Of a stretch of 64,000 bases of DNA, positions 62,876-64,000 are shown in pieces. The stretch spans positions 36,920,162 to 36,984,161 of the forward strand of contig OU342637.1 of assembly GCA_910589415.1 (NCBI GenBank), written 5' to 3'. The number at the start of each line of letters is the position of its first letter. The stretch's first letter is position 1. Under the pieces are notes generated by a model that was given only the letters and a program-made list of their open reading frames with translations, was not told the DNA's origin and ran no database searches. Made by a program: the position numbers and the translations under genes. This DNA comes from Malachius bipustulatus. Its lineage: Eukaryota; Arthropoda; Insecta; Coleoptera; Melyridae.

Positions 62876-63120
62876 GGAGGAGTAAATTTAAATAAACCGC
62901 CAAAAAAAAGATGCTTCTCATTGGTCAATTCATAGGCAAAATTACACCCAGCAAAACTTGTACAGGAAATTGAATCTATGCAACGCTCAACACTACATAT
63001 ACGCTTGTTTTTTTTATTGTTATGTCATTATTGTTTACAATGTCAGCGTCGAATGTGACACATCAGTTTTCTAATCAGTTATTTCCAAAACCCTGTAAGT
63101 TGTTCTAAATAAGTTCTTTA

Positions 63121-63256
63121 ATAGTATATTATTTTATACGGAGGGAAAGTGACACTTTTCATGGCGCGCTCGTGTTTATCAGCCTCACTTCGTTCGGCTG
63201 ATAATAGAGAGCAAGCCATGAAAAGTCACTTTTCCTCCAAATAAAATATACTATTT
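63121..63256. repeat. Palindromic MITE with cttcgttcggctg core
   Basis: tagtatattattttatacgg..gaaagtgacacttttcatgg mirrors ccatgaaaagtcacttttcc..aaataaaatatacta. The centre is atcagcctcacttcgttcgg followed by ctgat. Arms of about 55-60 bp. Confidence 0.78.
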
Positions 63257-63836
63257 TTTCTTCAAACGTGGGCAAATGCAAGAACATCATTTTTAATTAT
63301 TGAAGGAAAGCGAATTTTCAAAAGGTTTGGACTGGTATAAGTAGGTGAGTATGGAGTATGGGCTGCTTCTATAGAAACGCGGCGCTGTCAAATTGATACT
63401 GTCATCAACGTCAGTGAACATCGAGAAATTATTATTGAAATTATTAAAGAAAAATAATAAAATAATAATTATGTAACTAAAAACTACTAATCATCGCAAA
63501 ATCAAAAACGTTATAAAAGTTTGTAAGTAAGTTATAAAATTAATGATAACATCTACCTACCTCTTGCTAGACCCTGCTTGGTCAATTTTTTAATTTTCTG
63601 TTAATGATGATGCCAGTCAGTCAGAAGTTGAATGTTAAATGTGTAGGTCATTGTAGGTCGGTATACCTATCCTATAACTGCGTGCACTAATTACCTACCT
63701 AATAATAAAAATATAAGATGTTGGATTCCTTTATGTACCTAGGTACCTATATGGTTATAATTATTATCCTTGTGTTCAATATTCAAATTTCAATACGGAA
63801 TAATAATTATTTGGTTAACCAGTAACCTGCTGTTTA

Positions 63837-64000
63837 GCGACGGTTTTACCCCTACGCTGGCCCCCCTCCACTCTCTCTGCTTGCTAGGCTCCGACACGTT
63901 CTCAGCGTTGCCATATGCAAGCCCTTCTCCTACGTTCTGCAGACAATCCTGCGTGCTTCCTGCCCGCTTCCGCACGAGACCGTAATAAGTAGCTACCGGT
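63837..64000 (+). repeat. Start of an element shared with the insert in zinc-finger copy 3
   Basis: The first 36 bp are identical to 58429-58464, after which the two diverge. GC-rich compared with its flank and continuing past the window end, so the element is cut off. Orientation and class are unknown. Confidence 0.55.

Noticed and set aside
1..64000. CRISPR array, prokaryotic operon or phage module
   Set aside because: No short regularly spaced identical repeats with unique spacers, no ribosome-site-led gene strings; the gene structure is eukaryotic.

Overview
The window is animal nuclear DNA, almost certainly from an insect. Genes are split by introns with GT...AG borders, the multi-exon gene is an insect-type furin-like protease 2, and the flanks are rich in palindromic mini-transposons, a CR1/jockey-type reverse transcriptase remnant and AT-rich spacers with AGGTACCT-like words. 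I cannot fix the insect order from sequence alone. No bacterial operon, CRISPR array or phage region is present.

Layout. Positions 1-16116 hold no recognisable exon. They contain a 1.9 kb CT-rich minisatellite, a fold-back element, short tandem repeats and one tRNA-derived SINE-like piece, and are probably upstream intron of the protease. Positions 16117-39363 (+) carry twelve coding exons of the furin-like proprotein convertase, from the pro-peptide cleavage site to the stop codon; the joined exons give 1142 codons without a frame break. The signal peptide and most of the pro-domain lie upstream of the window. A 14 kb intron and a 5 kb intron of this gene hold a solo LTR inside a short-period minisatellite, two related LTR pieces, a ~175-bp tandem array with TGACGTCA in most units, and a 5'-truncated non-LTR retrotransposon.

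Downstream, 40.2-41.0 kb is a tandem array of five near-perfect hairpins lying between the convergent protease gene and an intact ARL14EP-like gene (42043-42546, -). From about 43 kb the sequence becomes AT-rich and transposon-rich. It holds three related C2H2 zinc-finger paralogues, all on the minus strand: one intact (49723-50889) and two broken (44990-46378 and 54785-59467). The broken copies carry in-frame stops, frameshifts and well-defined transposon insertions, including a hAT-like MITE with an 8-bp target duplication and a large palindromic element that itself contains a second transposon flanked by a TA duplication. A P-type element remnant with THAP-domain traces lies between the first two zinc-finger copies, and a probable terminal exon for a two-pass membrane protein lies at 52050-52360 (+).

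I see no coherent new multi-gene system. The most interesting structures are the hairpin array, the decaying zinc-finger family with nested insertions, and the cluster of TA-flanked long-palindrome elements. All boundaries come from reading by eye; no search or alignment program was run.
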